A DNA stretch of 64,000 bases from Planctomicrobium piriforme (GCF_900113665.1 NZ_FOQD01000024.1:23006-87005), one strand, 5' to 3'; shown: positions 48,138 through 57,547, numbered from the stretch's first letter. Program-made: numbers and translations. The notes: generated by a model from the sequence alone, not told the origin.

Positions 48138-48434
48138 TCAGCCTGGCTTGCGATTCTGCCGTTTCGCTCGTCGGTGGGAGAGCCAGCCATGCCAAACGAC
48201 GAACAGGACGGGCGACATCAGCACCAGGTAAATCGTGCCTGCTCCCAGAATCGTGATGACGTGAAGGCGGAGTTCAGCTGCGGAAGCTCCATGCAGCCAG
48301 GCCCAATACTCCCAGATGTGATTTCCGGCGACATAAAGTAGAGGACCGATGTAGACGACGAACGCATAGAAGGACACGCCCATGATGGCGGTCACCATCG
48401 CACCGTTCCCCTCTTGTTGTCTGTTCTCTCTCAT
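48138..48434 (-). CDS. Small membrane protein with two transmembrane helices
   Basis: 98 residues from ATG 48434, preceded by CCTCCGGAGAAAACC, which supplies the ribosome binding site and rules out the earlier in-frame start. Helix 1 is MGVSFYAFVVYIGPLLYVAG and helix 2 is TILGAGTIYLVLMSPVLFVV, followed by a basic tail (HRRAKRQNRK). Family unknown. It is in line with the lipoprotein gene at 48483-48905, gap 48 bases, so probably co-transcribed. Confidence 0.6.
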   Translation of the reverse strand: MRENRQQEGNGAMVTAIMGVSFYAFVVYIGPLLYVAGNHIWEYWAWLHGASAAELRLHVITILGAGTIYLVLMSPVLFVVWHGWLSHRRAKRQNRKPG

Positions 48435-48482
48435 GGTTTTCTCCGGAGGGCCAATGGGCAATAGAGGCACAGAATGGCTGAG

Positions 48483-48905
48483 TCAGAGGGTTCGTTCCGT
48501 GAGATACCAGCGTTTTTCGTTGTCGTTCCAAGTGAGGGTGTAAGTCGAGATCTTTTCCAACGGCGTCCCGGCCTGGGATTTGAACTCGATGGCGACGTTG
48601 AAGCGATAAGCCGGCCACAGCCGCCAGTTTTCAGGGAGAGTTTGACCGGGGGCAAAAGCGAGCGGGTCCGGTTTGTCGGGAACGACGCTCCGAACATTGA
48701 AGCTGATGGGGGGCAGCGTCGAATTAATCCGGGAACTCATCGTGGCAGCGTCGTTGTCCTGACCGGCCATCCACTTCTGCATCTCAGAGGAGAAATGAGA
48801 TCGGGCTGCGGACTCCGACCCTTCTTTCGCCTGGAAGATGGTGTGCGGAATGCAGCCGGTCAGGATGGTCAGGAATGAAATCAGAGAGAGGACACGCAAC
48901 GTCAT
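48483..48905 (-). CDS. Small lipoprotein
   Basis: 140 residues. Residues 1-18 end in a lipobox, LTGC, predicting lipidation at Cys18. The mature part begins with a helix and ends in antiparallel beta-strands (FNVAIEFKSQ, STYTLTWNDNEKRWYL), a fold like small NTF2-like or cystatin-like domains. No specific family recognised. It precedes the small membrane protein on the same strand, suggesting an envelope-associated pair. Confidence 0.65.
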   Translation of the reverse strand: MTLRVLSLISFLTILTGCIPHTIFQAKEGSESAARSHFSSEMQKWMAGQDNDAATMSSRINSTLPPISFNVRSVVPDKPDPLAFAPGQTLPENWRLWPAYRFNVAIEFKSQAGTPLEKISTYTLTWNDNEKRWYLTERTL

Positions 48906-48994
48906 GAAAGGCTCCGGGGATCAGGTTGTGGATTGTCACGAATTCGATTGGTCGTGGCTCAACACTGTTACCCGAAGCAATGGACCAAGGTGGG

Positions 48995-50062
48995 TCAGGC
49001 TTGGTCGCTCTCAGAGTTCAACGCGAGTGCTGTTGTCAGCACCTTGGCGTACCGCTGTCTCAGTTCGGCTGGACTCAGGATCTGTACATTTCCTGACCAG
49101 GAGAGGATCCAGTGCAGGATCTCTTCCAATCCGTCGACGGTGAAGGCCAGAAGCACACTTCCGTCTTTCTGAAGCTTTGCTTTCTGGGTGTGATGCCAGA
49201 CGGTTTCTGTGACCACACTGGACGCTGGCGGCAAGAATCGGAGTTCGACCTCGTAAGATTGGTCTCCCCGATACACTGACCAGGCATTCCCCAAAAAGCT
49301 CCTGAGATCGAAGTCCGCCGGAACATGCGCGGCCTGGTCGAGCATTCTGAGCGATTTGAACCGGGCGATACGAAGCGTCTTCGGTTGAGACTCTCCATCC
49401 AGATGGCCGATGAGATACCACGCTCGTTTGATGAGACAAAGCCGATAGGGGTGCAGTCGCAGCTTCACGGTCTGGCTTTCATACGGACTCGAATAGAGGC
49501 CGGTCAGTTGCTTTCCTTGAAGGAGAGCGAACTGAGCGGTTTTGATCGCCTCGTCATGTCGACTGTGGTCGGCGATTTTGAGGTCGAAGACTTCGATGAG
49601 TCGGGCAGCGTCCGACAGAATCTGCTGAATTTGTTCACTCGATGTGGCTGTCAGTTTTCGAGTCGTCGGCCCTGCACCCTCAGAGATATTGAGACCAGCG
49701 GCCGAAGAAGCTGCTGTTGCGATCGCCTGTCCCAGAGCCTCTTCTAACGTGAGGGTCAACGTCGGAAACCGAAAGTCCGGCCGGACTCGGTAGCACTGTG
49801 TCCGTTCGTCCTTGTAGAACGGAATCCCCGCGAATTCCAGTACTTCCAGATCTCTCCGGACCGTTCGGTCCGAGCAGCCCAGTTCCTCAGCAATGGCTTG
49901 AAGCGTCCACTGTCCTCGGGACTGGATGAGATTGAGGACTCCCAGAACCCTGGCGATTCGGTCTGCCTGACGCACTCGCCGATCACGATCGGGGCGCTGA
50001 GGAACAGGAGTGGTCCGTCCTGGTGGGATAGAGGGTTTTCGGGTGGAGCGTTTTTTTGCCAT
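48995..50062 (-). CDS. WYL-domain transcriptional regulator
   Basis: 355 residues from ATG 50062 (MAKKRSTRK); an upstream ATG at 50110 would add 16. Residues 30-110 form the winged HTH (ADRIARVLGVLNLIQSRGQW, then EELGCSDRTVRRDLEVL). The WYL domain at residues about 200-290 includes LHPYRLCLIKRAWYLIGHLD, where the ligand-sensing W-Y-L sits, and a C-terminal extension (WCX) follows. Such proteins repress or activate defence loci (for example BREX and CBASS regulators) in response to nucleic-acid ligands. It may control the neighbouring patatin or nuclease genes. The short paralogue at 44712 shares its HTH. Confidence 0.9.
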   Translation of the reverse strand: MAKKRSTRKPSIPPGRTTPVPQRPDRDRRVRQADRIARVLGVLNLIQSRGQWTLQAIAEELGCSDRTVRRDLEVLEFAGIPFYKDERTQCYRVRPDFRFPTLTLTLEEALGQAIATAASSAAGLNISEGAGPTTRKLTATSSEQIQQILSDAARLIEVFDLKIADHSRHDEAIKTAQFALLQGKQLTGLYSSPYESQTVKLRLHPYRLCLIKRAWYLIGHLDGESQPKTLRIARFKSLRMLDQAAHVPADFDLRSFLGNAWSVYRGDQSYEVELRFLPPASSVVTETVWHHTQKAKLQKDGSVLLAFTVDGLEEILHWILSWSGNVQILSPAELRQRYAKVLTTALALNSESDQA

Positions 50063-50158
50063 GGTGCTGAGATCGTACCGAACCACTGAAAAGTTTTGAT
50101 GGCTCAGCATGCTGGCTCCTGATGGCAGGGGTGGGACATTGCCTGCAGGGATTTCACA

Positions 50159-50392
50159 TCACGCGGCGTTTTCGAAGATCCAGGTGTGAGCGAGATCGAC
50201 AACCTTGGCAAGCAATTGGAGATCGTCGCGACCAAAGGAATCGGTCTGTTTCCAGTCTTCGCCGTCCTTGTAGATTCGCGAGACCGTCACGTTGTGACGG
50301 GTACCAACCGCCGTCTCATTCTGCCAGATGGCCGCCTTTACGGCTCCGAAGCGAATTTCGTGAACAGGTTGCTGCTTGGTTGATTTGGCCAT
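50159..50392 (-). CDS. Conserved small planctomycete protein of unknown function
   Basis: 77 residues. The sequence (HEIRFGAVKAAIWQNETAVG, then RHNVTVSRIYKDGEDWKQTD) belongs to a small family I recall in planctomycete accessory regions, with a single beta-sheet topology and an acidic helix at the end (LLAKVVDLAHTWIFE). Function unknown. Ordinary Shine-Dalgarno (AAAGGAAT) lies upstream of ATG 50392. Its repeated presence near mobile genes suggests a role in island biology, but that is inference. Confidence 0.75.
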   Translation of the reverse strand: MAKSTKQQPVHEIRFGAVKAAIWQNETAVGTRHNVTVSRIYKDGEDWKQTDSFGRDDLQLLAKVVDLAHTWIFENAA

Positions 50393-50639
50393 AGCGTAGA
50401 TTCCTTTGAGAATGGTGTGATAGTTAACACCAATACCCCGAGGAAGCTGATTGCTCGCGATGGCGACTTGTCAGGGTGGAACGTCGGTGTGTCGGACCGA
50501 AGCGGGTTAGCGACAATTAACTCGACGCTCAGGACACGCTCACGTTACATGAACGACCAAGGTCAGTTGCCCGCTCAAACTGAGCAGGCGCAAAAACCAT
50601 TGCACCTTTGCGGTATGGTAATCATCACAGATGACGGAC

Positions 50640-53135
50640 TCAGGGCTTTTCTGGAAATGTCCACCGACACTCATATGTGAAATCCGGCTCCACACTCAAC
50701 AGCGTGAATGCCAGGATATGGCCGTCCACGACGTTTAACTGCTGGGCCGGCGCAACGGATTCCGACTCAGAGATGTTCCCTTTCGGATATCGCAGCAAGT
50801 TGAAGTTCTGATAGCGTTTGTCATCCGGCATCAGTAACCACGCGCTTAGAAGCCCGGTTTCGGTATCCACATACAGGTTCACCGATTGCTGATTTTCTCC
50901 CTGCGGTTCGCGAACCTGCAATTCCAGTGCGAGGTCGACGACCTCTTTGGGAGGGATCTTTGAAAGATCGAACTCGACTTCGAATAGATGCGGCGTCTCA
51001 CGCCCCGCTGCGGCAGCAGGTCGCTGCACCCGCAGTCTCGCAGGAACGTGCGGATTAAGCGACCGCACGTCGAGCCGAGGATGATCCAGCCGAAACTTCA
51101 CGACAAATCGATTGGCGGTCGACTCCAGTTTGCGGAGTCGAAAGCGGCGATAGCCATAAATCGAAGATTGCCCAGCCGCCGCACGCCGCGGCGTTGACAT
51201 CCAGCGGCGCATATCGAGTACCCGCAAATCTGCGATGACTTCAAGGCCGCTGTAATCTGGCGGCGTCAGTTCTCGCACCTCAATCATCGGCATTCCCTCG
51301 AACAACGGGGGCGTGCCGTCCTGGAGTAGCCTGTTCATTACAGCATAGTCTTGATTGCTCTGCGCCATCGACTCGACGAGCTGCTGATTGATTTGAGACT
51401 GGCGATACCATTTGACGCCGTAGTACGGCAAGATCAGGAGAATCGGAACGAGAAGCGGGACGTAGATGTATGAAATCCAGTCGCGGTAATCGAGCAGCGT
51501 ACTCCAGATGCGTCGGACGGCAGAGTGCTGAAGCGTTCGGGACTGTTGTGTGACGGGTGCGATGGGCGGGACCACGGTTGCCACGGGGGGAATGATCTTT
51601 GGCGACGCGGCTCGTGCGGTGGACATTGGATCCCAGGGAGAATCCGCCGGGATCTCTGTGCCAAATAAGTCGGGGCGTGAGCGACAGGCGCTGCGCCCGA
51701 CACAGTAGCCGTGGCGGATCAGGGCGCTGATTTCCAACGGAGAGAACCGATCGAGATCGGTTCGGATCTCAGCCGCCCGTCGCTGAATCTCTGGATGCGC
51801 GGCTGTTGGGTCTTCTTCCCTATCGATGCAGCGAGAAATCGGCGCAAAGACGAATCCCGGTGTGCCGGAAAACGTGTCGACTTCCAACTGCCAGACGCGA
51901 TCCATCAAAATGTCGCTGGCGCGCATCGATGTCGAGATCAGTCCGCCGGCGCGTGCGTTCGCGACGATCTGGAATTCCTTCCCGGCATCGCTGACCAGGA
52001 CGGAATCGAAACATCCATTTTCCGAGCGAAAGCAGGGCCTGCCGGTCACTTGTCGCACGGCATTCTGAACCAGTTGACGGTTGAGCCACAACCGCTCTCC
52101 TCCTTCCAATTCCCGCTCGTCCTGTTGTGCAGCTCTGATCAACGTTTCAACGTCGGCGTCATTGAGCGAGAGTCCGGAAAACGCTGGATCGCGAGCCAGG
52201 TTCTCGTGGTTCAGAACGTCCCATAAGCCGTCGACAAGACGGGCAACGGACTCACTTTCCGACATGACGTTTCCGGCCATCCCATTGCGAGGCTGTGACA
52301 ACAAGTGCGACAGACGGCGTAGTGGGTTCTCGACCGGACCGGCTGCGGCCTCTGCGAGCGCTCGCTGCAATTGCTGTGGGTCAGACAGATCGTCAAGTTC
52401 CAACCGAACCTCGCTAGCCATCCATGACCGTTCCAGGCAACGGAACATGCGAACGCCGAGATTGTCGTACACGCCTCCGTCGGTAAAGGCGAGCCGTCCG
52501 AATTGGCCGGGATTCGCCCCTACATCGCTGGCCTGCAGCTCGAGCGGCGGAAAAAAGCCAGGGAACGCCGACGAAGCAGTGACAGCCATCGGAATTGTTG
52601 CCAATCCGGTGTGAATTCTTTCAAACCGCATCCGCTGGCCGGGCCGTCGCCGCTGCATGAGCAGGCCATCGCGAGTGAAGGCGCACAAGCAGCCTTCGCT
52701 CAGATTCGTCGCCAGCATGTACAGCCGGGGGCGGTCGGGCAACTGGAACAGGCAAGTGTCGCCGAACAGGAACTTTTCATAGTGATATTCCAATAGTCCC
52801 GTGCGTGTGAGCTGGCGACAGGGCCGGCGCAGCGCAAGTCGGCGCAGCCCCCGCAATGGCATTGCCAACGGGTAGCGGCGGACCACTCGATTACGAATAT
52901 CGAGCTGCACGAATCGAAGTATTTCGGCAGCAGCAGCGTCGAAATCTTTCAGAGAACCGGTATAGCGCTGCCAATTCTGGACCAGATGCGCCGCAAGGAT
53001 GCTTCCGCCGGATACGGACGTGATCTGCGTCACATTGGGGAGAATGTTCGCTTCCCGCAGGAAGCGGATCATGCCTAAGTGAAACAGTGTGGCCCGAAAG
53101 CCCCCACCAGACAACGCGAGCCCGATACGGTGCAT
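50640..53135 (-). CDS. Patatin-like phospholipase with transmembrane anchor
   Basis: 831 residues. The N-terminal 250 residues form a patatin domain: oxyanion loop SGGGFRATLFHLG (residues 9-21), nucleophile S42 in TSVSGGSILA, and catalytic D219 in FTDGGVYDNLG. The glycine before the nucleophile is replaced by Ser-Val, a mild departure from GxSxG. A single membrane helix (SYIYVPLLVPILLILPYYGV, residues 555-575) separates this from a C-terminal beta-rich domain of about 250 residues. Patatins are effectors that degrade membranes in several anti-phage systems, but no nucleotide cyclase is next to this one. Preceded by a small exported protein gene 31 bases upstream. Confidence 0.88.
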   Translation of the reverse strand: MHRIGLALSGGGFRATLFHLGMIRFLREANILPNVTQITSVSGGSILAAHLVQNWQRYTGSLKDFDAAAAEILRFVQLDIRNRVVRRYPLAMPLRGLRRLALRRPCRQLTRTGLLEYHYEKFLFGDTCLFQLPDRPRLYMLATNLSEGCLCAFTRDGLLMQRRRPGQRMRFERIHTGLATIPMAVTASSAFPGFFPPLELQASDVGANPGQFGRLAFTDGGVYDNLGVRMFRCLERSWMASEVRLELDDLSDPQQLQRALAEAAAGPVENPLRRLSHLLSQPRNGMAGNVMSESESVARLVDGLWDVLNHENLARDPAFSGLSLNDADVETLIRAAQQDERELEGGERLWLNRQLVQNAVRQVTGRPCFRSENGCFDSVLVSDAGKEFQIVANARAGGLISTSMRASDILMDRVWQLEVDTFSGTPGFVFAPISRCIDREEDPTAAHPEIQRRAAEIRTDLDRFSPLEISALIRHGYCVGRSACRSRPDLFGTEIPADSPWDPMSTARAASPKIIPPVATVVPPIAPVTQQSRTLQHSAVRRIWSTLLDYRDWISYIYVPLLVPILLILPYYGVKWYRQSQINQQLVESMAQSNQDYAVMNRLLQDGTPPLFEGMPMIEVRELTPPDYSGLEVIADLRVLDMRRWMSTPRRAAAGQSSIYGYRRFRLRKLESTANRFVVKFRLDHPRLDVRSLNPHVPARLRVQRPAAAAGRETPHLFEVEFDLSKIPPKEVVDLALELQVREPQGENQQSVNLYVDTETGLLSAWLLMPDDKRYQNFNLLRYPKGNISESESVAPAQQLNVVDGHILAFTLLSVEPDFTYECRWTFPEKP

Positions 53136-53166
53136 AAAACACCCAAGATGAGGTCAGCCTCCGGGC

Positions 53167-53409
53167 TTATGAATTCGCATCGAGCAAGACAGCGAGAGGT
53201 CGCCAAGCCTGAGAAATGAGGTGCTCGATTTCCGTCGGAGTCCATCCTATGGCGGCGCTGTCAGGGGAAGCAAGGGCGGCAACTTCGGTGAAGCGGCGAA
53301 AGCATGAGGTGTTGCGACATGATTGAGAGTATGCATGCTTGAACCGGCTACTGCTCGCCTTCAGAATCCATAAGACCAGAGAAGATGGTAGGAGTAGTAC
53401 GACCCGCAT
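53167..53409 (-). CDS. Small putative exported protein upstream of patatin
   Basis: 80 residues from ATG 53409, with AGGTGGG a few bases upstream. The first 20 residues (VVLLLPSSLVLWILKASSS) could be a signal peptide or anchor. The rest is short and unremarkable. It ends 31 bases before the patatin start on the same strand, so it may be co-transcribed and act as a partner or regulator. Could be a chance frame; I keep it because of start signal and spacing. Confidence 0.4.
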   Translation of the reverse strand: MRVVLLLPSSLVLWILKASSSRFKHAYSQSCRNTSCFRRFTEVAALASPDSAAIGWTPTEIEHLISQAWRPLAVLLDANS

Positions 53410-53584
53410 AAGCCCACCTGCGTCACTTTACCTTCAGCAGCATGCGGTGCATGCTCCGTATCCGAGAAGTTCTCGAAGGGGCCGCAGACGATGCCGGCGG
53501 ACATGATTCTGCTCGAGAGAAGCGGCCCAGCCGAGACCGGCGTTCGGTTATGAAGCTGGGCCTATCTGATGCGCGGTTCGACTT

Positions 53585-54601
53585 TCATTTCATCACCGCG
53601 AGATTTCGCCAAAGGTTCGTCAGGCTCTCTGTGCCTCCGAACAGGGTGGTGAAGTGAGTGGAGTCGATGAGCAAGATGTCGCCGGCCCGTTGTTCGTTCG
53701 GCGGCATCCAAAGCAGGCAGTTGAATTCTTTGTTGCCCGCGGCCGTGAAGGGGTGGGGACGGTCGGGGTCGATGAGTTGTCTACCCAACACATGCACCGA
53801 ATATGCATCTTGAGCTGTCACTTCGTAGTGGGGCAGATGCAGGTGGAAGTTGAATGTGGTGACGTTGTTCAACAGCCCCAGCGCATCGAGATCACGGAAA
53901 GCGGTCAGCGGCGCGATCTCCTTTGTCCCTTTCACGACTGCGGGTCGTAGTCCCCATTGATTGTTCACCGGGACGTTGAGGGCTGCCATCAGCGAGCGTG
54001 TGTATTGACTGAATCTCTGCTGACGAGGCACGAGTTCGTCGCCGTGGTGGCGGTATTCCATCTGCCGCTGTTGGGGATCGTTAGTAAAGCCGACGTCGTG
54101 ATGGGGAGCCAGGACCAGACAGGTTCCCTCGCGTTTCAACCACTCTCGAATCGCGTCGATTTCGCCTGACTCCGCCTCTTGTTCGGCAACGAGATGGTCC
54201 AGGCCAAACACCATCAGCGTGTCCGTGTCGGCCAGCACCCGTTCGTCAATCGGCAACTTGTAACCAGCCTGATCAATGCGCTGGAACACTGCCACGGGAT
54301 GGCCGGTCGCCTCGCCGACGACCTGCTGAAATGAAAGGGTCGATCGATGGAATAATTCCAGCGTTCCACCAATCCCTTGCAGGAAGTTCATCTTGTCCCA
54401 CTCGGTGGCTTCAAACGCTGGCCAGGCGACCCGACGAACTTCCGTCATGGAGGAAAAACGATTGTCGAGCTCGGTGAGATCGCGATTCGTTTCCCAAGGA
54501 TAACTCCAGGTCCAATAGATGCTGACGCGTCGCTTGCCGGGCGTCTGCTTTCGAGGAATGTGGTCCTGGTTATAGGTCCGGGCTGGTTGTCGCGTGGCCA
54601 T
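53585..54601 (-). CDS. Unknown protein with possible GATase/ThuA-like core
   Basis: 338 residues, last gene of the seven-gene operon (39 bases after the flavoprotein stop). No firm family. Residues about 120-170 (DTDTLMVFGLDHLVAEQEAE followed by IREWLKREGTCLVLAPHHDVG) resemble the strand-turn-strand of glutamine-amidotransferase-like or ThuA-like domains. The rest contains many histidines (HHGDELVPRQQ, FNFHLHLPHYE) and ends with ILLIDSTHFTTLFGG. The protein is soluble, without a signal. A metal-dependent role with the peroxidase operon is possible but not shown. Confidence 0.55.
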   Translation of the reverse strand: MATRQPARTYNQDHIPRKQTPGKRRVSIYWTWSYPWETNRDLTELDNRFSSMTEVRRVAWPAFEATEWDKMNFLQGIGGTLELFHRSTLSFQQVVGEATGHPVAVFQRIDQAGYKLPIDERVLADTDTLMVFGLDHLVAEQEAESGEIDAIREWLKREGTCLVLAPHHDVGFTNDPQQRQMEYRHHGDELVPRQQRFSQYTRSLMAALNVPVNNQWGLRPAVVKGTKEIAPLTAFRDLDALGLLNNVTTFNFHLHLPHYEVTAQDAYSVHVLGRQLIDPDRPHPFTAAGNKEFNCLLWMPPNEQRAGDILLIDSTHFTTLFGGTESLTNLWRNLAVMK

Positions 54602-54640
54602 TCGCTGCCTTTCAAAAATCCGGATGTCGGAGCCTATTTT

Positions 54641-56059
54641 TCAGTTCGCTTGCCAAGTCTCTTGCTGATTGAGGTGCCGTGTTACGCTGGCCGCCACGCG
54701 ACCAAAAATTCCGGCATATGTCGGAAACGAAAGTGGGACTCGCGCAACTTCATCGACTCGCATTCCCGCGGTCATGGCGATCGCTGCGAGTTGAGTGATT
54801 TCGACCGCCCGTTCGCCGACGACGTGACAACCGAGGAGTTTGTGTGTTGCACGGTCGACGACCAGCTTGCAAAAACCGAATGTGCGACCGTCGATGATCG
54901 TGCGGGTGGTCGTATCGAAGTGGATCGTCGAGGCCAGGACATCGTGTGTTGCCCGGGCCTGCGATTCGGTCATTCCCACCTGGGCGTATTCCGGGTCGGT
55001 GAAACTGCCGATGGGATTCACTGCTTCGGGCAGCGTCGTCATCGGACCTCGTACCGCATTTGTCGCCGCCACGAAACCGTCCTGGATCGCCGGCGGGACC
55101 AACAGCAAGCGACCCGTGACATCGCCGGCGGCCAAGATGTGCGGCGAGGTCGTTCGCAGATACTCATCGACGACAATGAAACCCTTCGAATCCGTCTCGA
55201 CTCCGGCGGCCTGAAGTCTCAAAGCGGCCGTGTTGGCCTGCCAGCCAATTGCGACCACAGCGAGCGACGCTTCGGCCTGATATCGAACGCCGTCTTTGCA
55301 ATAATTCATCCGTACGCCATTCGGCGTTTTCTCGAATGATTCGATCTCGCCAAAGTTCTCCTGGACTTCGATCCCCGCGCTCCGAAATGCGGAGGCGACG
55401 GCAGCTGAAATGTCCTCGTCTTCTGTGGGCAGAATACGTGGTCCGCGATGAAACAGCTGCACTCGTGAGCCGAACGCATTGAAGACCGAAGCGACCTGCG
55501 CCCCGGTGGCGCCGCCGCCAATGACCAGCATCGAAGACGGCACTGAGGAGAGGCTCCAGGCGTCGCTGTGCGTGTTCGTGAATTCAAATCCCGGAACGTC
55601 GAGCCGTCGACTGGATCCGCCTGTACAGATCACAAAGCTCTTCGCCTCTAATCGCAGTCCACTCCCCGACTCAATTGTGTGTGAATCCACGAACTGGACA
55701 TCTCCCGCACATTCATAGACGGAGACACCTAGCGATTTGATCTGCTCGCGCCAGGAAGAACAGGTTCGGACGTCGCGAGTCACCTCGCGAACGCGGACGA
55801 GGAGTCGATCATAATCCAGCGAGGGCTCGTTGATCGTGATGCCGTATTGACCGAGCTGTCGCGCATCTCGCAGTAACCGTGCCGCATGCGCCAGCGTCCT
55901 CACGGGAACGGGACCGTCATTTGCCGCCATACCGCCAAACTCGCCGCGGCTGATGAGGGCCGTACGAGCGCCCAGATCCCCGGCGCGCAATGCCGCAACC
56001 ACGCCAGCCGGACCAGCTCCGATGATAATGACGTCGAACCGAGCCCCTGAGTTCGTCAT
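54641..56059 (-). CDS. FAD/NAD(P) oxidoreductase of the pyridine-disulfide family lacking redox cysteines
   Basis: 472 residues from ATG 56059; a TTG at 56074 would overlap the porin stop. The FAD Rossmann motif is VIIIGAGPAGVVAALRAG (G14-x-G16-x-x-G19), the NAD motif is SMLVIGGGATGAQVASVFNA, and ILAAGDVTG is the second FAD contact. The dimer domain follows (NPIGSFTDPEYAQVGMTESQ). In mercuric reductase and lipoamide dehydrogenase the active site is GGTCxNxGCxP and the far end is HPTxxE. Here these read GGMAANDGPVP and FPTYAG, so both the disulfide and the His-Glu pair are gone. It is probably an NAD(P)H oxidase or electron donor, perhaps for the peroxidase encoded upstream. Confidence 0.85.
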   Translation of the reverse strand: MTNSGARFDVIIIGAGPAGVVAALRAGDLGARTALISRGEFGGMAANDGPVPVRTLAHAARLLRDARQLGQYGITINEPSLDYDRLLVRVREVTRDVRTCSSWREQIKSLGVSVYECAGDVQFVDSHTIESGSGLRLEAKSFVICTGGSSRRLDVPGFEFTNTHSDAWSLSSVPSSMLVIGGGATGAQVASVFNAFGSRVQLFHRGPRILPTEDEDISAAVASAFRSAGIEVQENFGEIESFEKTPNGVRMNYCKDGVRYQAEASLAVVAIGWQANTAALRLQAAGVETDSKGFIVVDEYLRTTSPHILAAGDVTGRLLLVPPAIQDGFVAATNAVRGPMTTLPEAVNPIGSFTDPEYAQVGMTESQARATHDVLASTIHFDTTTRTIIDGRTFGFCKLVVDRATHKLLGCHVVGERAVEITQLAAIAMTAGMRVDEVARVPLSFPTYAGIFGRVAASVTRHLNQQETWQAN

Positions 56060-56070
56060 GTTGTTCCAAA

Positions 56071-57459
56071 TCAAAGCTCGATCTTCAGCCGCATCCCGAC
56101 GATGACCGTTGTATCCAGGCTCATTGTGCTGGGCTCCACAACTTGGAGATCACCTGTCAGGTGGCAATAACGATTGAGGCTGGCGTTATAAAAAAACTCC
56201 ATGCCGTGTTCGTCGCGCTGGGCAAGTCCTGGCGGCGCGAGTGGTCCCGACAGCAACGCTTTGAAGTTGCTCGACAGCCCGACAAGAAAATAGCCCAGAC
56301 CGAATGTATCCTGCTGCCGACCTGGGATCAGGCTGCTGCCGCCAAGGCCGAGCGTCGTATTCCAACCAATTGGATTCGGATCGCCGTCCGAAATCCCAGT
56401 CATGCCGAACACTCCCCAGCCGATGGACGGGTCTGTTTCGCTGACCCACAGGTACTGATCGAAGTTGTACCACACCGCCCAGGAGCCGGAGACTTCTCCT
56501 GCCACGATGCCCTGTCCAGGCACAATCACAAAGGATGCCGGGTCAACCGAAGTGAATGTTCGGCTGTTCCAATTGACGCCGACATTTTGGTTTCCCGGCA
56601 AACCGAATGGAGCGACCGGAGTCTTGACCGTGCTTGAGAGGAGTACGCCATCCGCGAACAGTTGATCCAGATCCAAAGTGGTCGCGTGATTATTGGGATC
56701 GCGAACGACAAAAGAGAACCCCGGAGTCTGATCCCCAGTCACGGCGAATCCTGCTCCGTACGTTGAATAAGGGACGGTGCGGGCATTGATGATGTTTGCC
56801 ACGATTCCGCTGTTCATGAACCGGTCGATGCCATTGCGGCCAGTGAAATTGAGTTCAAAGTCATCCAAGGTATTGATTTTGCCAGCAAAGACGACGCACT
56901 TCTCTGACAGCGATTGAGAAACAAGAAATTTGGTGATGCCGGTTGCATCTTCTCCCTCTTTGGGAAACGCCATGTTGAAATTGGCGAAAGTCAACATGCC
57001 GGTGGCGATGTTGATGTCTTCTCCATATCGAGTTTCTGCATGGATGGAGACGAGAAGGCCGTCACAAAGACCTGACTTGTCTCCATCAATATTGAGGTAG
57101 TAGTCGAGCTTGCCTCCATACGCAGACGTCTGATCCTGTCCGCCGCTGGCGACGCCTTGAAAGAATTGAGTCAGATTCGCGTCGAGTGTGATGCCACGGT
57201 CGGCTCCTTGTTCCCTCGCTCCGAACCAGTCACCTGTGAGCTTCAGTCGGTCGTCCAGGGAATCGCGAAAAAAGGGCGACGCCGCCGCGTCAAAAATGGA
57301 CCCGCTGTACTCGATGTCTTGATCGATTTCAGCCATCGCGGAGCAGTCGTCCCCGGCCAAAGCTGCCGGTGTGACGTCCCACAGTGAGATCGCGCAGCCC
57401 ATGACCAGGACGCAAGCGAAACCGCTTGGGAATCCTGGAAATGTTTGCGCAACCCGCAT
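56071..57459 (-). CDS. OprB-like carbohydrate-selective porin
   Basis: 462 residues from ATG 57459, with GAGGA eight bases upstream; the frame is open to 57555 but the signal peptide starts here (VLVMGCAISLWDVTPAALA). The mature protein begins with the OprB hallmark (LTGDWFGAREQGADRGITLD) and shows alternating barrel strands (LDYYLNIDG, VSIHAETRYGED, TYGAGFAV, WAVWYNFDQYLW) and a C-terminal TTVIVGMRLKIEL ending in a strand plus Leu. It is an outer-membrane pore for sugars or similar solutes. Its place inside a peroxidase operon on a mobile island is unusual. Confidence 0.85.
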   Translation of the reverse strand: MRVAQTFPGFPSGFACVLVMGCAISLWDVTPAALAGDDCSAMAEIDQDIEYSGSIFDAAASPFFRDSLDDRLKLTGDWFGAREQGADRGITLDANLTQFFQGVASGGQDQTSAYGGKLDYYLNIDGDKSGLCDGLLVSIHAETRYGEDINIATGMLTFANFNMAFPKEGEDATGITKFLVSQSLSEKCVVFAGKINTLDDFELNFTGRNGIDRFMNSGIVANIINARTVPYSTYGAGFAVTGDQTPGFSFVVRDPNNHATTLDLDQLFADGVLLSSTVKTPVAPFGLPGNQNVGVNWNSRTFTSVDPASFVIVPGQGIVAGEVSGSWAVWYNFDQYLWVSETDPSIGWGVFGMTGISDGDPNPIGWNTTLGLGGSSLIPGRQQDTFGLGYFLVGLSSNFKALLSGPLAPPGLAQRDEHGMEFFYNASLNRYCHLTGDLQVVEPSTMSLDTTVIVGMRLKIEL

Positions 57460-57547
57460 GGTCGACGTCCTCAGGAGAAATCTCGTATTCAATGAGCTAT
57501 CCATCGACTCTTGTGCGGTGATTGCACGACTGTGAAGTCGACGGCAC

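Noticed and set aside
47725..48231. 168-codon plus-strand frame
   Set aside because: Its first part is the antisense of the tRNA-like gene, a common source of false genes, and the rest has no features.
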